DNA of 33,253 nucleotides, taken from JBAZLV01 sp041650055. GTDB taxonomy: Bacteria; Nitrospirota; UBA9217. Under the pieces are notes generated by a model. It ran no database searches. It was not told the DNA's origin and saw nothing but the letters and a program-made list of their open reading frames with translations. Within the stretch, counting starts at the first letter, position 1. Each line of letters begins with the position of its first letter. Where the stretch lies: NCBI GenBank assembly GCA_041650055.1, contig JBAZLV010000025.1:1-33253 (forward strand), read 5' to 3'. The translations under genes were made by a program, and so were the position numbers. Below are positions 30,613-33,253 of the stretch, piece after piece.

Positions 30613-31629
30613 TCAATTCTTGTTCTGATCTACCAGCTTACCTTTTTTCAGCCAGGGCATCATTGCGCGTAATTTTGCGCCCACTTCTTCAATGGAATGC
30701 GCCTTGCCTTTGTTTGTCAGAGCATTGAAAACAGGTTTGTTTGCCCTGCATTCAAGCATCCATTCGCGCGCAAACACACCGTCCTGGATTTCTGCCAGGA
30801 TTTTTTTCATTTCCTTTTTGGTTTCATCCGTCACGATCCGGGGTCCGCGGGTCAGATCGCCGTATTGGGCGGTGTTGCTGATTGAATATCGCATGTTCGA
30901 AATCCCGCCTTCGTAAATCAGGTCGACAATCAGCTTTACTTCATGCAGACACTCGAAGTATGCCATTTCCGGCGAATATCCTGCTTCGACAAGCGTCTCA
31001 TATCCTGCCTGGATCAAAGCCGTCAAACCACCACATAACACCACCTGCTCGCCAAACAGGTCGGTTTCAGTTTCTTCCTTGAATGTTGTCTCAATGATGC
31101 CTGCCCGTCCTCCGCCGATAGCTGATGCATAGGCAAGTGCTATGTCTTTGGTATTTTTGGCAGCATCCTGATACACTGCAATCAGGCAGGGCACACCGCT
31201 TCCTTTTGTATACTCTGACCGAACCAGGTGACCCGGGCCTTTGGGGGCAACCATGAATACGCTCGCATCTGCCGGAGGAACAATCTGTCCGAAATGAATA
31301 TTGAATCCATGCGCAAAAGCAATCAATACGCCTTGTTTCATGTTTGGCGCTATCTCATTTTTATAGACTTCAGCCTGAATTTCATCCGGAAGCAGAATCA
31401 TGATGATGTCCGCTTTTTTTGCGGCTTCAGCAGCGCTCATAACCGAAAATCCTGCTGCAACCGCCTTATCCCAATTGGGTCCCTTTGTTTCACCAACCAG
31501 CACATCCATTCCGCTTTCTTTCAGATTATTCGCATGGGCATGTCCCTGGCTTCCGTAGCCCATAATCGCGATCTTTTTTCCTTTGAGCACGCTCAGATTC
31601 GCATCCTTGTCATAGTACATCTTTATCAT
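30613..31629 (-). CDS. ilvC: ketol-acid reductoisomerase (class I)
   Basis: IlvC isomerises and reduces acetolactate or acetohydroxybutyrate with NADPH, the second common step of valine, leucine and isoleucine synthesis. The 338-residue length is class I. Motifs are the N-terminal 'MYYDKDANLSVLKGKKIAI', the nucleotide loop GYGSQG (24-29), 'APKGPGHLVRSEY', 'DLFGEQVVLCGG' and 'ECLHEVKLIVDLIYEGG'. GGGAGGA gives the ATG at 31629. It lies downstream of the lipoprotein gene and ilvN. Confidence 0.96.
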   Translation of the reverse strand: MIKMYYDKDANLSVLKGKKIAIMGYGSQGHAHANNLKESGMDVLVGETKGPNWDKAVAAGFSVMSAAEAAKKADIIMILLPDEIQAEVYKNEIAPNMKQGVLIAFAHGFNIHFGQIVPPADASVFMVAPKGPGHLVRSEYTKGSGVPCLIAVYQDAAKNTKDIALAYASAIGGGRAGIIETTFKEETETDLFGEQVVLCGGLTALIQAGYETLVEAGYSPEMAYFECLHEVKLIVDLIYEGGISNMRYSISNTAQYGDLTRGPRIVTDETKKEMKKILAEIQDGVFAREWMLECRANKPVFNALTNKGKAHSIEEVGAKLRAMMPWLKKGKLVDQNKN

Positions 31630-31673
31630 TGTTCCTCCCCTTTCATTTTTGCGAAATCATTTCTTTCTATCTT

Positions 31674-31695
31674 AGGAACAAGTACTTCTGTTCCT
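31674..31695. repeat. inverted repeat between the lipoprotein gene and ilvC
   Basis: AGGAACA (31674-31680) and TGTTCCT (31689-31695) are perfect inverse copies with an 8-nt loop. There is no T-tract on the minus strand, so it is more likely an RNA stabiliser or a processing site than a terminator. Confidence 0.35.
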
Positions 31696-31704
31696 TGGAA
31701 TACA

Positions 31705-32334
31705 TTAATGAAGTTTTTTCTTTAAGGCTTCATCAGCAAAAATACGATCAAGTGCCGAGGAAAGCGCTTCAGAGAGAGCTTGCTGAAGCTTCTCGCGGGA
31801 ATAAAAAATATCCTGTTCAAGAGCACTCTGTACATCCAGTGTTCTGATTATTTTCTTTTCACGCGGATCAGCAGCAAGAATCTTAAGGTTAACTACGACC
31901 TTCATATTGGTATTGAACGTACGCGCAACTGACGCTATCCATAACTCCTTAACTTCGCCACTGAGTACCAGGCTTGCTTTTTCCTGAGGAATATTTTTTT
32001 CAGTTCCATCCCACGAAGAATCTTGAACGATAAATCCCCGTGTCCGCAGACATTCTTTCATTGCATCGGTTACGACATCTGATACGGTTCCTTTGGCAAT
32101 AAAATCATTTTTCATGCCATCAGGAACTACCCGTTCGCCCAGCGTTGATCCCCTCTTTGTTCGTGCATCTATAAACCTGCCCACATTGACAATAGTTTTT
32201 TTTGTGCTTTCTGATTTTTTTATTGCTGGTTGATAAGTAATATCAAGAACAATTGGTCCTTTCTCGGCGCACCCGGTCAGGGAAAATACTCCCAGCATGA
32301 TTGTAAGAACAATCGTGATGAATGACCGTTTCAT
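31705..32334 (-). CDS. YajG-like lipoprotein embedded in the ilv operon
   Basis: This 209-residue protein has a lipoprotein signal: a hydrophobic segment then LTGC, with C22 as the lipidated cysteine. The next residues, AEKG, give no Asp+2, so outer-membrane sorting is likely in Lol terms. The mature part, with 'VNVGRFIDARTKRG', 'VSDVVTDAMKECLRTRGF', 'LVLSGEVKELWI' and 'MKVVVNLKILAADP', resembles the YajG-type lipoprotein family of unknown function. The start at 32334 follows AGGAGG; the frame upstream overlaps ilvN and is ignored. It lies 43 bp after ilvN and 75 bp before ilvC, same strand, so it shares their transcript. A role in amino-acid synthesis is not implied by the sequence. Confidence 0.7.
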   Translation of the reverse strand: MKRSFITIVLTIMLGVFSLTGCAEKGPIVLDITYQPAIKKSESTKKTIVNVGRFIDARTKRGSTLGERVVPDGMKNDFIAKGTVSDVVTDAMKECLRTRGFIVQDSSWDGTEKNIPQEKASLVLSGEVKELWIASVARTFNTNMKVVVNLKILAADPREKKIIRTLDVQSALEQDIFYSREKLQQALSEALSSALDRIFADEALKKKLH

Positions 32335-32377
32335 GCTAGCCTCCTTTTCTGTGAATGGTGATAAACTCTCATGGTTA

Positions 32378-32851
32378 TTATTCCCGGGTGATCGCAACCT
32401 TACCCGTACGCACAACTTCCTTGATCCCGATCGGCCGCAGAAGATCGATAAATGCCTCGATCTTTTTTTCATCTCCGGTCAGCTGAAAGGTATAGCTTTT
32501 TTGGGATGAATCCACAACCCGTGCTCGAAAAATGTCTCCGATTCTGAGCGCTTCCGCACGATGTTCCATCGGCGCACTCACCTTAACGAGGCACATTTCC
32601 CGTTCCACAAATTCCTTGTCAATCAGATCCGTTACTTTGATGACGTCAATGAGCTTGTTCAGCTGTTTGATAATCTGTTCCAGAATGCGGTCGTCACCGA
32701 TGGTAACGATCGTCATTTGTGAAACCGAGGGGTCAAGCGTCGGCCCAATGGATATGGTTTCGATATTGAATCCCCGTCCGCTGAACAGTCCGGATACACG
32801 GGACAATACGCCGAATTTATTTTCAACCAGTATGGATATTATATGTTTCAT
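32378..32851 (-). CDS. ilvN: acetolactate synthase small (regulatory) subunit
   Basis: IlvN (IlvH type) binds valine and controls the catalytic IlvB subunit. The 157-residue protein has an N-terminal ACT domain, 'ISILVENKFGVLSRVSGLFSGRGFNIETISIGPT', split here as 'VENKFGVLSRVSGLFSGRG' followed by 'FNIETISIGPT'. The C-terminal domain ends in 'KEVVRTGKVAITRE'. GAGGCGACT lies before the ATG. It begins 51 bp after ilvB. Confidence 0.94.
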   Translation of the reverse strand: MKHIISILVENKFGVLSRVSGLFSGRGFNIETISIGPTLDPSVSQMTIVTIGDDRILEQIIKQLNKLIDVIKVTDLIDKEFVEREMCLVKVSAPMEHRAEALRIGDIFRARVVDSSQKSYTFQLTGDEKKIEAFIDLLRPIGIKEVVRTGKVAITRE

Positions 32852-32902
32852 AGTCGCCTCATAGGCATCTAAAACACTGCCTGAGAATGGTAACTGAAGG
32901 TG

Positions 32903-33253
32903 TTATTTGACTGCCTTAAGTTTTTTATCCTCTTTCTTTTGCTCATCTCCAAAAATCATTTCATGAATTGCCGCACCGGAAGGCACCATAGGAAAAACTT
33001 TTTCATACCGGTCAATGACAAAATCTATAACAACAGGACGTTTTACCTTGCAAGCCTCTTTCAGCACCGGAAGAACATCCGAAGGCCGCTCCGCACGCAA
33101 ACCAATAGCACCATACGCATCAGCGACCTTAACAAAATCAGGTGTAGTCCCGAGATCGCTGACGGAATACCGTTCGCCAAAAAACATCTCCTGCCATTGC
33201 CGGACCATACCAAGATACCGGTTGTTTAAAATCGCAACCTTGACCTGAATGTT
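32903..33253 (-). CDS. ilvB: acetolactate synthase large subunit, C-terminal part (truncated by window edge)
   Basis: The frame is open to the right edge; 117 codons including the stop are visible. The sequence 'VAILNNRYLGMVRQWQEMFF' is the thiamine-diphosphate domain end of IlvB, followed by 'DFVKVADAYGAIGLRAE' and 'MVPSGAAIHEMI', typical of the C-terminus. It catalyses the first common step of branched-chain amino-acid synthesis with IlvN. The lysine-rich tail, KKEDKKLKAVK, is normal for the family in anaerobes. Confidence 0.93.
   Translation of the reverse strand, partial: NIQVKVAILNNRYLGMVRQWQEMFFGERYSVSDLGTTPDFVKVADAYGAIGLRAERPSDVLPVLKEACKVKRPVVIDFVIDRYEKVFPMVPSGAAIHEMIFGDEQKKEDKKLKAVK

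Overview
The window looks like chromosomal core sequence from a Gram-negative, probably anaerobic or microaerophilic bacterium. It encodes outer-membrane beta-barrels (a porin and a FadL-type protein), two probable lipoproteins, MltA and both steps of phosphatidylethanolamine synthesis. The run ilvB-ilvN-(lipoprotein)-ilvC-psd-pssA-leuA-leuC-leuD followed by asd-usg is the kind of order seen in Desulfobacterota (old Deltaproteobacteria) and neighbouring phyla such as Nitrospirota. I cannot fix the lineage further from sequence alone. No rRNA, tRNA, CRISPR array, prophage or transposase was seen.

Layout. 1-3300: 3' part of an M48-type protease with zinc ribbons, a CcdA membrane protein, and an fchA-folD one-carbon pair. 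3285-3864: a GxxExxY gene enclosed by 13-bp inverted repeats, which looks like a small inserted cassette. 3870-7120: two outer-membrane barrel genes with long upstream regions. 7190-8950: a HAD phosphatase, a DUF1848 protein and a MITE-like repeat. 9036-11292: mltA, a 55-codon membrane protein gene and ubiE/menG. 11347-13948: an NtrB/NtrC-type two-component pair, with ntrB divergent from an EamA exporter gene (14046-14915). 15012-19447: Fe/Mn superoxide dismutase, uvrB, a PP-loop tRNA thiolation-type protein and two divergent small XRE regulators. 19499-25246: an Usg-like protein, asd, ackA and pta. 25475-33253: the leucine/isoleucine/valine and phosphatidylethanolamine genes, ending inside ilvB.

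How the genes fit together. On the minus strand from the right edge, ilvBN and ilvC make the branched-chain precursors, leuA and leuCD extend them towards leucine, and psd/pssA (overlapping by 4 bp) make phosphatidylethanolamine. pta-ackA interconverts acetyl-CoA and acetate and lies between leuD and asd, where related clusters often carry leuB; leuB is absent here. asd feeds the aspartate family. fchA-folD handles methenyl/methylene-tetrahydrofolate.

Most interesting points: (1) FolD has lost the lysine and glutamine of the cyclohydrolase centre and lies next to a dedicated cyclohydrolase, FchA. (2) The Usg-like Asd paralogue has lost the nucleotide-loop glycines, the catalytic cysteine and the catalytic histidine, yet is intact and next to a normal Asd. 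(3) The GxxExxY gene sits in a perfect terminal-inverted-repeat cassette. (4) Five genes have promoter-like hexamers placed so that transcription would start at or within a few bases of the ATG, with no ribosome binding site, suggesting leaderless mRNAs. (5) A terminator-like hairpin between asd and usg contains a second perfect hairpin in its loop.
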